Origin: Shinella kummerowiae
GTDB taxonomy: Bacteria > Pseudomonadota > Alphaproteobacteria > Rhizobiales > Rhizobiaceae
Length of the DNA: 64,000 bases
Direction of reading: 5' to 3'
Assembly (NCBI RefSeq): GCF_009827055.1
Contig: NZ_WUMK01000013.1
Location: 1-64,000 of the forward strand
Part shown: in pieces, positions 17,445-26,108 of the stretch
Layout of the letters: each line of letters begins with the position of its first letter
How positions within the stretch are numbered: the stretch's first letter is position 1
Program-made: the position numbers and the translations under genes
The notes under the pieces: generated by a model
Told to the model about the DNA's origin: nothing
Database searches by the model: none
Seen by the model: the letters and a program-made list of their open reading frames with translations, nothing else

Positions 17445-17830
17445 ATGACGGCACGGCTCGTCCCAGATGCGCTGATCGTGGCAATCTGGCGTCGAGAAAA
17501 GCCAGAAAGGTTGCTGCACCATTCCCATCAGGGAAACCAACAACCAATAGACAAACGAGTGGTTCCAGATCCACATACGACCAACACATTGCCTGCTCGA
17601 TGCGTCGCTCTGGAAATGTCTGGGACCACGCCGCAATGGAGAGTTGCTGCTCATCATTGAAAACGATGAGAACGGCGTGAAAGGTTACCGCACGAGGAAC
17701 GACGCCAGAGCGGATGTGTTGGATGACATCGAGCTGTTCTGAAACCGAAGCGCCGCCATTCGACACTGGGCTATATCAGCCCAAAGGAATTTGAAACCAA
17801 ACGGGATGAGCTTAACCTCGTGTCCGACAA
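17445..17830 (+). pseudogene. Decayed IS3-family transposase OrfB (C-terminal part)
   Basis: Reading through frame changes recovers the tail of an IS3-family integrase-type transposase: IVAIWRREKPERLLHHSHQGNQ, then CSMRRSGNVWDHAAMES..SLKTMRTA, then YRTRNDARADVLDDIELF, and finally KPKRRHSTLGYISPKEFET. At least one in-frame stop and two or more frameshifts separate these blocks, and the N-terminal two thirds is missing. It sits exactly at the edge between the lower-GC leg island and normal-GC backbone, which supports mobile-element involvement in the island's arrival. No intact terminal repeats were found. Confidence 0.85.
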
Positions 17831-18181
17831 ACGACATCAGGCCAGTCTGGAGAGGTTGCAGAAGAGCCTCTGCGAGGATTGCGATCTGACGGTGAAACTC
17901 CTGCTGACGTCGCCCGTTCCAGTGCTGCAGGATCAGGCTTTCGATGGTCGAGCAGCGGGAACACTTTACCGTTCTGAAGCGCTCGCCGGGAGCCAGAACC
18001 CCACGGAATAGGCTCTCGTCGGCAGCCGATTGTGTGGAAGGGTCAAATGTCTTCGCGGGCCAGTCGAATAGCACGGCAAGCTGCGAGTGGCTTTACAGGG
18101 TATGGCCTGTCCGCCCCTCTTGTCAGCCGTTTACTCGACTGGCACTTTGCACAGGTGATTCACCTGCAGGGAGAAACGTCC
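17831..18181. other. Intergenic stretch after the IS remnant
   Basis: About 350 bp without a convincing gene. A minus-strand open frame covering part of it runs into the antisense of the transposase remnant and has no recognisable domain. The last 15 bases (CTGCAGGGAGAAA region) form the ribosome site of the next gene. Confidence 0.5.
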
Positions 18182-18370
18182 ATGGCGCACAAGTTCGAGA
18201 TCTACAAGGACAAGGCTGGCGAATATCGCGTTCGCTTCAAGTACAACAGCGAAGTGATGTTCGCGACGGAAGGCTATTCCAGCAAGGCCAGCGCACAGAA
18301 CGCCATCGACTCGATCAAGAAGAACGGCCCCGGCGCGCCTGTCGAAGACAACACGACGCCGCAGGCCTGA
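18182..18370 (+). CDS. YegP-family (DUF1508) small protein
   Basis: A 62-aa protein with the one-repeat DUF1508 pattern: FEIYKDKAGEYRVRFKYNSEVMFATEGYSSKASAQNAIDSIKKN. The family is small, cytoplasmic and of poorly known function; the two-repeat E. coli YegP is the namesake. The ATG at 18182 has AGGGAGAAA upstream; the longer open frame has no supporting site. A strong terminator follows, so it is a single-gene unit. Confidence 0.85.
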   Translation: MAHKFEIYKDKAGEYRVRFKYNSEVMFATEGYSSKASAQNAIDSIKKNGPGAPVEDNTTPQA

Positions 18371-18386
18371 TCCGGTCCAATCTTTG

Positions 18387-18412
18387 AAAAGCCCGCCTCC
18401 GGCGGGCTTTTT
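18387..18412 (+). terminator. Rho-independent terminator after yegP-like gene
   Basis: AAAGCCCGCC pairs with GGCGGGCTTT around a 2-base loop, followed by TTTTT. Its mirror also faces the end of the minus-strand regulator at 18430, so it may serve both genes. Confidence 0.85.
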
Positions 18413-18429
18413 GCATTTTATGAGGCTGC

Positions 18430-18978
18430 TCAGAAGGTCGGCGGGGTGCAGGCGCTGATGACCTCGCAGGGCACCGGGCCGACGCAGCGGAAGCGGTGCG
18501 GGCGGCGGCTTTCGAAATAGTAGGCGTCGCCCGGGCCGAGGATGCGGCGCTCATCGTCAACGGTCACTTCGAGGCGGCCCGAGAGCACGATGCCGCCCTC
18601 CTCCCCGTCATGCGCCAGCGGCACCTTGCCGGTGTCGGCGCCGGGTTGGTAACATTCCTTCAGGATCTGCAGGCTGCGGCCGAACAGGTTGTCACCGATC
18701 TGGCGGTACGAAATTCCGCCCTTGCCGATCTCGGTCAGTTCGTCGACACGGTAGAATGCCTTCTTCGGACGGTCCGGCTCGAAGGCGAAGAATTCGGCAA
18801 GGCCGATCGGAATGCCGTCGAGGATGCGCTTCAACGCGCCGACGGAGGGGTTTGAGGCGTTCGATTCGATCAGCGAGATCGTCGAATTGGTGACGCCCGC
18901 GCGTTTGGCGAGTTCGCGCTGCGAGAGATTGTGGGCCATGCGCAGGTGACGCAGCCTGCCTCCGATATCGACCGACAT
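18430..18978 (-). CDS. XRE-cupin transcriptional regulator, PuuR-like
   Basis: A 182-aa regulator with an N-terminal helix-turn-helix (LRHLRMAHNLSQRELAKRAGVTNSTISLIE) and a C-terminal cupin domain (HDGEEGGIVLSGRLEVTVDDERRILGPGDAYYFESRRPHRF). This architecture matches PuuR-type regulators of polyamine and amino-acid use. It is divergent from the transaminase at 19122, with 143 bp between them, so it very likely controls that gene and itself; the effector would bind the cupin. Confidence 0.82.
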   Translation of the reverse strand: MSVDIGGRLRHLRMAHNLSQRELAKRAGVTNSTISLIESNASNPSVGALKRILDGIPIGLAEFFAFEPDRPKKAFYRVDELTEIGKGGISYRQIGDNLFGRSLQILKECYQPGADTGKVPLAHDGEEGGIVLSGRLEVTVDDERRILGPGDAYYFESRRPHRFRCVGPVPCEVISACTPPTF

Positions 18979-19121
18979 GGCATTTCCTGTTCTAGATGTT
19001 CGAAATAGCGAAAACCTCGCTCTCCATATCCTTTATTTTCAATCGCTTGGCGTCAACCAGAAAAGGACTTGTTCGGCATCGCAAATCATGGCGTCAATCG
19101 CCCCAATCAGAGGAGATTGCC

Positions 19122-20459
19122 ATGAACGTTCACAACAAGCCCAATGAACCGGTGCTCGACAGCTACTGGATGCCCTTTACCGCCAACCGCCAGTTCAAGG
19201 CAGCACCGCGCCTGCTCGCCAGCGCCGAGGGCATGTATTACACGAGCGCCGATGGTCGCCAGGTCCTCGATGGCACCGCCGGCCTCTGGTGCGTGAACGC
19301 CGGCCACGGCCGCCGGCAGATCGCCTCCGCAGTCGAGCGCCAGCTGACGCAGCTCGATTTTGCGCCCTCCTTCCAGATGGGCCACCCGATCGCCTTCGAC
19401 TTCGCCGAGCGCCTGGCGGAAATCGCACCCGGCCCGGACGGCGCCAAGCTCGACCGCGTGTTCTATACCGGTTCGGGTTCCGAATCGGTCGATACGGCCT
19501 TGAAGATGGCCATCGCCTATCAGCGCGCCATCGGCCAGGGCACACGCACGCGTCTGATCGGCCGCGAGCGCGGCTATCACGGCGTCGGCTTCGGCGGCAT
19601 CTCCGTCGGCGGCATTCTCAACAACCGCCGCGTCTTCCCGCAATTGGCGGGCTCGGACCATCTGCGCCACACGCATGACCTTGCCAAGAACGCCTTCGTG
19701 AAAGGCCAGCCGGAGCATGGCGTGGAGCTTGCTGACGATCTGGAGCGGCTGGTTGCGCTGCACGGCGCGGAAACCATCGCGGCCTGCATCGTCGAGCCGG
19801 TCGCCGGATCCACGGGCGTGCTGATCCCGCCGAAGGGCTATCTCGAAAAGCTGCGTGCGATCTGCGACAAACACGGCATCCTGCTGATCTTCGACGAGGT
19901 CATCACCGGCTTCGGCCGTCTCGGCGCCGCGTTCGCCACCGACTATTTCGGCGTGACGCCCGATCTCGTCACCACCGCCAAGGGCCTCACCAACGGCGCG
20001 ATCCCGATGGGCGCAGTGTTTGCCAGCCGCAAGGTGCACGATGCGCTGATGCATGGGCCGGAAAACGCCATCGAACTGTTCCATGGCTACACCTATTCCG
20101 GCCATCCGGCCGCCTGCGCCGCCGGCATTGTGACGCTCGACATCTACCGCGACGAGGGCCTGCTCACCCGCGCTGCCGACCTCGAGGACGACTGGCAGAC
20201 GGCGATGCATTCGCTGAAGGGCCTGCCGCATGTCATCGACATCCGCACGATCGGGCTGATTGCCGGCATTGAGCTGGCCTCGCGCGACGGCGCACCGGGC
20301 ACCCGCGCCTATGACGTCTTCGTCGATTGCTTCGAGAAGGGCCTGCTGATCCGCGTGACCGGCGACATCATCGCCTTCTCGCCGCCGCTGATTGCGGAGA
20401 AGAAGCATTTCGAGGACATCGTCTCGATCCTCGGCGATGCGCTGAAGCGCGCGGCCTAA
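19122..20459 (+). CDS. Omega-amino-acid--pyruvate / beta-alanine transaminase (class III)
   Basis: A 445-aa class III PLP aminotransferase. It shows SYWMPFTANRQFKAAPRLL, the N-terminal signature of the beta-alanine:pyruvate group, YTGSGSESVDTALK for the phosphate pocket, IFDEVITGFGRLG, and TAKGLTNGAIPMGAV with the PLP lysine. The ATG at 19122 is preceded by AGAGGAGA; the longer open frame from 18996 crosses the promoter region. The divergent PuuR-like regulator suggests induction by an amine, polyamine breakdown product or beta-amino acid. Exact substrate uncertain within the omega-transaminase group. Confidence 0.85.
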   Translation: MNVHNKPNEPVLDSYWMPFTANRQFKAAPRLLASAEGMYYTSADGRQVLDGTAGLWCVNAGHGRRQIASAVERQLTQLDFAPSFQMGHPIAFDFAERLAEIAPGPDGAKLDRVFYTGSGSESVDTALKMAIAYQRAIGQGTRTRLIGRERGYHGVGFGGISVGGILNNRRVFPQLAGSDHLRHTHDLAKNAFVKGQPEHGVELADDLERLVALHGAETIAACIVEPVAGSTGVLIPPKGYLEKLRAICDKHGILLIFDEVITGFGRLGAAFATDYFGVTPDLVTTAKGLTNGAIPMGAVFASRKVHDALMHGPENAIELFHGYTYSGHPAACAAGIVTLDIYRDEGLLTRAADLEDDWQTAMHSLKGLPHVIDIRTIGLIAGIELASRDGAPGTRAYDVFVDCFEKGLLIRVTGDIIAFSPPLIAEKKHFEDIVSILGDALKRAA

Positions 20460-20490
20460 GCTTTCCTCGGCCAAAAACACTGTTATATCT

Positions 20491-20516
20491 GGGCCCGTAT
20501 TCATACGGGCCCTTTT
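20491..20516 (+). terminator. Strong stem-loop plus TTTT between transaminase and ModE-like gene
   Basis: GGGCCCGTAT and ATACGGGCCC form a 10-bp perfect stem with a 2-base loop, followed by TTTT. It ends two bases before the next start codon, so it is both a terminator for the transaminase and a structure in front of the regulator gene. Confidence 0.75.
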
Positions 20517-20517
20517 C

Positions 20518-20877
20518 ATGTCAGCACTTGCCAAAAGCCAACCGACGCTCATCTTCCGGCTCCAGTTCGAGCCGGAGGGACGGATCGGACGTGGGAAAAT
20601 CGAGCTTCTTGCGCATATCCGGGAGACCGGCTCGATTTCCGCAGGCGGGCGGGCGATGGACATGTCCTATCGCCGCGCCTGGCTGCTCGTCGATGAGATG
20701 AACCGGCTGTTCAAGGAGCCCGTGGTGGAATCGCAGCGTGGCGGCAAACAGGGCGGCGGCGCTGTGCTGACACCCTTCGGCGAGGCGCTGATCACCCATT
20801 ACCACGCGATGGAAGAGAAGGCGCGCGCGGCGCTGGCCGACGATATCGGCTGGCTCGTCGCCAACCTGGCCGATTGA
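20518..20877 (+). CDS. ModE-like winged-helix regulator without a molybdate-binding domain
   Basis: A 119-aa protein equal to the N-terminal DNA-binding domain of ModE: GKIELLAHIRETGSISAGGRAMDMSYRRAWLLVDEMN, then VVESQRGGKQGGGAVLTPFG. The two C-terminal TOBE/MOP molybdate domains of full ModE are absent, as in many alphaproteobacterial orthologues. It lies 0.5 kb from modCBA, convergent through the VOC gene, and is the natural candidate repressor for the mod operon. No Shine-Dalgarno is visible before the ATG because a strong hairpin occupies that space; leaderless translation or a hidden site is possible. Confidence 0.8.
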   Translation: MSALAKSQPTLIFRLQFEPEGRIGRGKIELLAHIRETGSISAGGRAMDMSYRRAWLLVDEMNRLFKEPVVESQRGGKQGGGAVLTPFGEALITHYHAMEEKARAALADDIGWLVANLAD

Positions 20878-20893
20878 TTTTTTTTCAAGCGCG

Positions 20894-21301
20894 TCATTCT
20901 CGGTCGGCATCGGAGGCGGCGACAAATTCAACCTTGATCCGATCCGGATCTTCGATGAACAGCGCGTAGTAATCGCTTCCGCCATTTGCGAACGGGTATC
21001 GATCGTCATAAAGGCAGGAAACGCCGTTCTCCCGGCAAAAATGCCTGAGCCTGTCGACCGTCTCCCTATCCTCTACGCGAAAAGCAAGATGGTTGAGGCC
21101 AACGCCGCTTCGGTGATAGGGCCGAAGGGCATGCTTTTCCGCCACCTGCACGAATGTCAGATAGGCATCGTTCCCATGGCCGAGCGTGAAACCATCCTCC
21201 CAACGACCACTTTCTTCATAGCCGATCTGTGCGAGCAGGGACGTCCAGAAAGTTCGCGAGGTATCGAGGTTGGACACATAGATCTCAACGTGATGGAGCA
21301 T
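20894..21301 (-). CDS. VOC-superfamily (glyoxalase/bleomycin-resistance type) protein
   Basis: A 135-aa single VOC module: LHHVEIYVSNLDTSRTFW at the start, GLNHLAFRVED in the middle and YALFIEDPDRIKVEFV at the end, giving the paired beta-alpha-beta-beta-beta units with His and Glu metal ligands. Function within this broad superfamily (lyase, dioxygenase or thiol transferase) cannot be fixed. It is convergent with the ModE-like gene and not obviously tied to modABC. Confidence 0.75.
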   Translation of the reverse strand: MLHHVEIYVSNLDTSRTFWTSLLAQIGYEESGRWEDGFTLGHGNDAYLTFVQVAEKHALRPYHRSGVGLNHLAFRVEDRETVDRLRHFCRENGVSCLYDDRYPFANGGSDYYALFIEDPDRIKVEFVAASDADRE

Positions 21302-21431
21302 CGGCTCGTCTCTCCGAAAGCAGGCTGTTCGTCACCATAAGCTATCGGTTCTCCGCCCTGATCGCCATCCACCTCTTCACGTTCGATGACAAATCTGGTG
21401 GAAGGGTTCGAGGCTCACGTCTGCAACAATT

Positions 21432-22505
21432 CTATTCCAGCGCTACCGTCTTGATGACGGCATGAACGGCAAGGCCGAGCACGAGACCGAGGCGCTCGAC
21501 GGAGAGCGCGGTGATGCGGGCACGTACGTGATCCCCACCGCAAGCGATGCGCAGGCTCGCCATGCCCTCCCCGTCCGGTTCGATAGCCTCGACCATGCCC
21601 TCGAGAATGTTGAGCGCGCTCAAGCCTTCCGGACGCACCGTCGCCACCATGACATCGCGGGCGGGGATGCGCACACGCACCGTCTCGCCGGGCGAGACGG
21701 TGGCGCCGGGCACGAGGATGGCGGCACCGCCGTCGAGGCGGATGGTGGCGAGGCCATGGGCGGCGTCGCGCGTCTCCACGCGGCCGGTGAGCACGCTGCC
21801 GGCCTCACGGCGTTCCATGGCCGAGGTGAGGCGCGGGCCGCCGAGCACGTCCGAGGCCGGGCCGATCGCCTCGATGCGGCCGCCGGCCATCAACACGACC
21901 TTGTCGGCAAGACGGGCGACTTCGGCGACGGAATGACTGACATAGACGATGGGAATGCCGACTTCGTCGCGCAGGCGCTCCAGATAGGGCAGGATTTCCG
22001 CCTTGCGCTCCTCGTCGAGAGCCGCAAGCGGTTCGTCCATCAGGAGGAGACGGGGGGAAGCGAGCAAGGCGCGGCCGATGGCCACACGCTGTTTTTCGCC
22101 GCCGGAGAGATTGGCCGGCTGCCGGCCCAGCAGGTCGCCGATCCCGAGCAGATCGACGATGCGGCCCGGATTTTCCGTGCGCGCGCTTTTCGGAGAGAAC
22201 CAGCGGCCGTAATCGAGATTCTGGCGCACCGTCAGGTGCGGGAAAAGGCGCGCTTCCTGGAAGACATAACCGAAGCGGCGGCGGTGCGGCGGCACGAAGA
22301 GGCGACGAGACGTATCGACCAGCACAGCGTCGCCCAGCTGAACGCGGCCCTCCTTCGGGCGCGTCAGGCCGGCGATGATACGCACGAGCGAGGTCTTGCC
22401 CGAGCCGGAGCGACCGAAGAGCGCGGTGACACCGCCATCGGAGGTAAAGGCCGCATTGAGCGAAAAATCGCCGAGCCGGTGGCGTGCTTCGACGATCAGG
22501 CTCAT
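21432..22505 (-). CDS. modC: Molybdate ABC transporter ATP-binding protein
   Basis: A 357-aa ATPase with Walker A ([13 protein letters not shown]), Q-loop [12 protein letters not shown], signature [17 protein letters not shown], Walker [13 protein letters not shown] and H-loop VSHS. A C-terminal TOBE/MOP domain (about residues 290-355, [28 protein letters not shown] region) is as expected for ModC. The start at 22505 ([16 protein letters not shown]) overlaps modB by 4 bp; a much longer minus-strand frame upstream is the shifted reading of modB. Confidence 0.92.
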   Translation of the reverse strand: MSLIVEARHRLGDFSLNAAFTSDGGVTALFGRSGSGKTSLVRIIAGLTRPKEGRVQLGDAVLVDTSRRLFVPPHRRRFGYVFQEARLFPHLTVRQNLDYGRWFSPKSARTENPGRIVDLLGIGDLLGRQPANLSGGEKQRVAIGRALLASPRLLLMDEPLAALDEERKAEILPYLERLRDEVGIPIVYVSHSVAEVARLADKVVLMAGGRIEAIGPASDVLGGPRLTSAMERREAGSVLTGRVETRDAAHGLATIRLDGGAAILVPGATVSPGETVRVRIPARDVMVATVRPEGLSALNILEGMVEAIEPDGEGMASLRIACGGDHVRARITALSVERLGLVLGLAVHAVIKTVALE

Positions 22506-23203
22506 TCGAGGTGCACCTTGCGGCCGATGCGCTGGGCGAGAACCTCCGAGGCGAGCAGCGCGGCCATGGAAATGGCGATGGCGACCAGCGTCAGCCGCAT
22601 GGCGCCGGCATCGCCGCCGGGCACCTGGGTGAAGGTGTAGATGGCGGCCGACAGCGTCTGCGTTTCGCCGGGAATGTTGGAGACGAAGGTGATGGTCGCG
22701 CCGAATTCGCCCATGGCCTTGGCGAAGGCGAGGATCATGCCGGCGATGACGCCGGGCAGGATAAGCGGCAGGGTGACGGTGAGGAAGACCCAGAGGGGAC
22801 TTGCGCCGAGCGTGCCGGCCGCTTCCTCCAGTTTGCGGTCCACGGCCTCGATGGAGAGGCGGATGGAGCGCACCATCAGCGGAAAGCCCATGACGCCACA
22901 GGCAAGCGCTGCCCCCGTCCAGCGAAAGGACAGCACGATGCCGAACCATTCGTCGAGCAGGGAGCCGATCGCGCCGCGCCGGCCGAACAGGACGAGCAGC
23001 AGGAAGCCGGTGACGACCGGCGGCAGGATCAGCGGCATGTGGACGATGCCGTTCAACAGCGACTTGCCCCAGAAGCGGCCGCGCGCGAGGGCAAGGGCAA
23101 CCAGGATGCCGAGCGGCAGGCTGACGAGAACCGCAACCGTCGAGACCTTGAGGCTCAACCGGATCGCCGTCCATTCCTCGTCGCTCAACGCAAGCCAGTC
23201 CAC
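22502..23203 (-). CDS. modB: Molybdate ABC transporter permease
   Basis: A 233-aa inner-membrane permease with five hydrophobic spans and the EAA loop [30 protein letters not shown] region (about residues 140-170), plus [14 protein letters not shown] typical of ModB. I choose GTG at 23203, with GAAGGAA nine bases upstream; the longer frame would add a non-conserved, repeat-derived N terminus. It is 227 bp from modA, a gap filled with palindromes, instead of the tight spacing usual for modAB. Confidence 0.88.
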   Translation of the reverse strand: MDWLALSDEEWTAIRLSLKVSTVAVLVSLPLGILVALALARGRFWGKSLLNGIVHMPLILPPVVTGFLLLVLFGRRGAIGSLLDEWFGIVLSFRWTGAALACGVMGFPLMVRSIRLSIEAVDRKLEEAAGTLGASPLWVFLTVTLPLILPGVIAGMILAFAKAMGEFGATITFVSNIPGETQTLSAAIYTFTQVPGGDAGAMRLTLVAIAISMAALLASEVLAQRIGRKVHLE

Positions 23204-23286
23204 GCGGGGTTCCTTCGAAATACAAGTGGCCCGGGCATCAGGACCGAGCCAGACCGTCGACAAGGCCCGAAAACCTTCCCTCCGCC

Positions 23287-23354
23287 ATGGTCGGGCTTGA
23301 CCCGACCATCCATGCAACTGGCGCCGCGTGGATCCTCGGGTCAAGCCCGAGGAT
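23287..23354. repeat. Paired REP-like palindromes between modA and modB
   Basis: ATGGTCGGG-cttga-CCCGACCAT at 23287-23309 and ATCCTCGGG-tcaag-CCCGAGGAT at 23332-23354 form two adjacent hairpins with related but inverted loops. The same modules recur at 47.1 and 59.7 kb. They mark a dispersed BIME-like family. Confidence 0.85.
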
Positions 23355-23388
23355 GACGAAGTGCGCGGGGTGCGATTTGTCAACACAA

Positions 23389-23413
23389 CGAGCCCCGGGT
23401 TTAGCGCCCGGGG
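23389..23413. terminator. GC-rich stem just after modA
   Basis: AGCCCCGGG and CCCGGGGCT pair around a 7-base loop, 18 bp downstream of the modA stop on the minus strand. There is no long T tract, so partial termination or 3'-end protection of the modA message is more likely than full termination. Confidence 0.55.
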
Positions 23414-23430
23414 CTGTTGCGAGGCTCGTG

Positions 23431-24204
23431 TCACTTCAGGATGGTGAAGCCTTGCTCGGTGAAGAAGGGTGCGGCCTTGTCCGACTTAAGGAAATCGAGA
23501 TAGGCGGCGGCGGCAGCGCTCTTCGATTCCGTCAGGATGGCGACCGGGTAGATGATCGGCGGGTGGCTGTCTTCCGGGAAAGTGCCGACGACGGCAACGC
23601 CCGGATCGGCGGCGGCGTCCGTCTGGTAGACGATGCCGTAGGGTGCCTCGCCGCGCGAGACGAGCGCGAGGGCCGCACGCACGCTTTCCGCACCCGCGAC
23701 CTTGCCTTCGACGGCGGACCAGACGCCGAGCTTCTCAAGCGCCGCCTTGCCGTATTTGCCGGCGGGCACGCTGTCGACCGCGCCCATGGCGAGCTTGCCG
23801 TCACCGACGAGGCCGGCGAGGTCGAAACCGTCCTTGATCTCGACGGTCGTCGCCTTGTCCTTCGGCGCCACGAGAACGATGCGGTTGCCGAGCAGGTTGG
23901 AACGGGTGTCGTCCTTGATCAGCTTCTTTTCGGCGACGTAATCCATCCAGGCCAGGTCAGCCGAAATGAACAGGTCGGCAGGCGCTGCCGCCTCGATCTG
24001 CTTGGCGAGCGCCGAGCTTGCAGCATAGGAGACCGTCGTTTCGTTGCCGCTTTCCTTCTGCCAGGCGGCATTTGCCGCATCCAGCGCGTTTTTGAGGCTC
24101 GCGGCGGCGAAGACGGTGACCTTTTCCGCGGCCGCGGCCGGCAGGGCGAGCGGGAAGCTGGCAAAGGCGGCGACGACAAGTTTCAGAAGCAGGCGACGGT
24201 TCAT
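23431..24204 (-). CDS. modA: Periplasmic molybdate-binding protein
   Basis: A 257-aa solute-binding protein with a Sec signal peptide (LLLKLVVAAFASFPLALPAAAA) and the ModA core: VFAAASLKNALDAAN, YAASSALAKQIEAAAPADLFISAD, GIVYQTDA. These are the molybdate/tungstate-ligand loops of the family. AAAGGGAGAA precedes the ATG. It heads the modABC unit; dyads at 24234-24298 are candidate ModE sites. Confidence 0.92.
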   Translation of the reverse strand: MNRRLLLKLVVAAFASFPLALPAAAAEKVTVFAAASLKNALDAANAAWQKESGNETTVSYAASSALAKQIEAAAPADLFISADLAWMDYVAEKKLIKDDTRSNLLGNRIVLVAPKDKATTVEIKDGFDLAGLVGDGKLAMGAVDSVPAGKYGKAALEKLGVWSAVEGKVAGAESVRAALALVSRGEAPYGIVYQTDAAADPGVAVVGTFPEDSHPPIIYPVAILTESKSAAAAAYLDFLKSDKAAPFFTEQGFTILK

Positions 24205-24233
24205 TTCTGTTCTCCCTTTCCTGCCTGTCCGGC

Positions 24234-24298
24234 AGCGTGATATCTCCTTGAATATATCGACATTTGTGGCTTGGCCAGCGGTATATTTTCAAAAATAC
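24234..24298 (-). promoter_or_regulatory. Candidate ModE operator/promoter region of modA
   Basis: Two A+T-rich dyads lie 30-95 bp upstream of modA: CGTGATAT...ATATATCG (24235-24259) and GTATATTT-TC-AAAAATAC (24281-24298; one mismatch between arms). ModE operators are A+T-rich imperfect palindromes with TATA-containing arms, so either could be the site. By-eye assignment. Confidence 0.4.
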
Positions 24299-24371
24299 AA
24301 TGAAACTGACTGCGGCAGATCGATCGGAAAGACCGGCCGGGGAAACGGTGCGTCGATGCCGGATCAGGCGC

Positions 24372-26108
24372 CTAGAACAGGGCGTCGTCGAAGAGGTCTT
24401 CGTCGCTCTGGGCGACGGCGGGTGCCGGGGGCGTCTCGACCGCCGTTCCGAAGATGCGGGCATGCACCTCGCGCTCGGACACCATGGTATAGGTGCGCGC
24501 GATGCGGCTGCCGAGATCGGCAAGCGCATCTTCGAGGCCGGCCGTGTCAGGCAGGTCGTGGCCGGCCAGCTCGCCCGCGCGCGCCGAGCAATCGGCCAGC
24601 ACGTCGCCGAGTTCGGCGTTGAAGTCGAGGTCGCCGATGATCCGGCCCGCCTTGGCGGACATATCCGCGCCGCAGGCGCGCAAGGCCTCCATGTCCTCCT
24701 CCATGCGGTCACCCGCACGGCGGATATGCTCCAGCACCTCTGCGAGATGCGTATCAAGCGAACCGCCTGCGGTGGCGCCCGCCTCGCCCAGCTTGCAGGC
24801 GTCGCCTTCCAGCGATTGCAGCGTCGTCAGGATGCGCTCGGCTGTATCGTCGAGCTGACCGGAGAAGGTGCGCAACTCCGCCGTCACGACATTGATCGCC
24901 CGCCCCTCTTCGCCGAGCTTGCCGCAACGCAGGTTGGTATTGAGCGCCATGTAATGGATGTCGGTACGCACGAGCTGAATGGTCTTCACGCCCTTCAGCA
25001 GTTCCTGCACGGTCTCGACCGTATTGGAGCCAAGCGCATTGGCCTTGTCGGCCGCCTGCTCGATATCTCCCACCACGGCGCGTGCGGCGGTGATATCAGC
25101 TTCCAGCGTGCGCATGGCGCGGTCGGCAGAACGGCCGTCGCCGGCATCCATGTCGCCGTGAAGCACCATCAGGCCATCGATATCCGCCCCGAAGCTGTGG
25201 ATCGTGCCGACGACGGTTTTGCATTCCCGTTCGAAATCGCTGGCGATTTCGATGAGTTGTTCATGCACGAGGTGACGCACCAGCGCGGTGAGACGCCCGG
25301 CCGCCGCGGCATCCAGCGCGCACGCCTCAAGATACTCATCGAGGAAGCTGAAGGCGGACTGGCAATGTTCGATGCGCTGGCGCGTGATGTCGCCGATCTG
25401 CATGGACGAGAGCGTGGTGGCCACCTTGCCCTGCACCCGGCGCGCCGAGGCGCCGACCTTGCCGGCGAGCTGCGACAGATGGCGGCGCTGGGCGGTAAGG
25501 TCCGCCGCGTTGCGCGAGAGGTTTCCGGCAATGTCGGGAACGCTGCGATGGAAGCGCTCCAGCGCCTGCCCGCCTCCGGCCGAAGCGGCGTCGATCACGC
25601 TGCCGAGCGTGCCGATCTTCGTGCCGAGCGCACTGACCGCGCCGGAACCGAACTGGATGCGTTCGAGAATCTCGTCCGCGAAGCCGGAAAAATCCGGAAT
25701 GGCGGCGCCGGTGATCTTTGCGGTGGTCGCGAAGGTGCGCAGATAGCGCAACGTCTCCTGCATGTCGGCGATGTAACCGCCAAGCGACTTTTCCGTGACG
25801 GCGATGCTGGCGAGGCGCTGCTGGCGCGTTTCTTCGATGCCGGGCAGTGCCGTCAGCTGGTCGATGGTCGCGACAAGCCGGGCGATCGTCGCCTCGGCGG
25901 TTTCGTCGTCGAGGGAGCCGGAGAGTTTTTCCAGCGATGCAACCATGCGGTTCAGGAGATCGAGCGCAGAGAGCAGCACCACGCCGCCATCGAGGAACCG
26001 CTGCTCGATGCGGGAACGCGCCCCTTCGAGACGGGACACGAGCTCTGACTCCGCCGTCTGCCGCTCGATGCGAACTGCGCTCGTTGTTCCTGACACGCTA
26101 TACCCCAC
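24372..26108 (-). CDS. Soluble chemoreceptor-like coiled-coil protein
   Basis: A 578-aa protein with no membrane segment. It is almost wholly helical with heptad-like stretches. Residues about 395-435 (VRTDIHYMALNTNLRCGKLG then GRAINVVTAELR) look like a diverged version of the MCP hairpin tip, where typical receptors have QTNLLALNAAIEAARAGE. The acidic C terminus ends DEDLFDDALF. It is divergent from the chemotaxis operon at 26460, sharing a 351-bp regulatory gap. Likely role: cytoplasmic signalling partner or sensor for that operon; sensory domain not identified. Confidence 0.6.
   Translation of the reverse strand: MGYSVSGTTSAVRIERQTAESELVSRLEGARSRIEQRFLDGGVVLLSALDLLNRMVASLEKLSGSLDDETAEATIARLVATIDQLTALPGIEETRQQRLASIAVTEKSLGGYIADMQETLRYLRTFATTAKITGAAIPDFSGFADEILERIQFGSGAVSALGTKIGTLGSVIDAASAGGGQALERFHRSVPDIAGNLSRNAADLTAQRRHLSQLAGKVGASARRVQGKVATTLSSMQIGDITRQRIEHCQSAFSFLDEYLEACALDAAAAGRLTALVRHLVHEQLIEIASDFERECKTVVGTIHSFGADIDGLMVLHGDMDAGDGRSADRAMRTLEADITAARAVVGDIEQAADKANALGSNTVETVQELLKGVKTIQLVRTDIHYMALNTNLRCGKLGEEGRAINVVTAELRTFSGQLDDTAERILTTLQSLEGDACKLGEAGATAGGSLDTHLAEVLEHIRRAGDRMEEDMEALRACGADMSAKAGRIIGDLDFNAELGDVLADCSARAGELAGHDLPDTAGLEDALADLGSRIARTYTMVSEREVHARIFGTAVETPPAPAVAQSDEDLFDDALF

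Noticed and set aside
17685-18074. 129-aa minus-strand frame over the IS remnant region
   Set aside because: Half of it is the antisense of a transposase tail; the remainder resembles nothing known.
19107-20663. 518-aa minus-strand open frame opposite the transaminase
   Set aside because: The transaminase has all family motifs; the opposite frame runs through a strong terminator and has no domain.
21462-22640. 392-aa open frame on the plus strand opposite modC
   Set aside because: modC motifs on the minus strand are complete; the plus frame is its shadow.
22502-23434. Longer modB start upstream of 23203
   Set aside because: The extra residues are translated REP palindromes and have no homology; GTG at 23203 has a good ribosome site.
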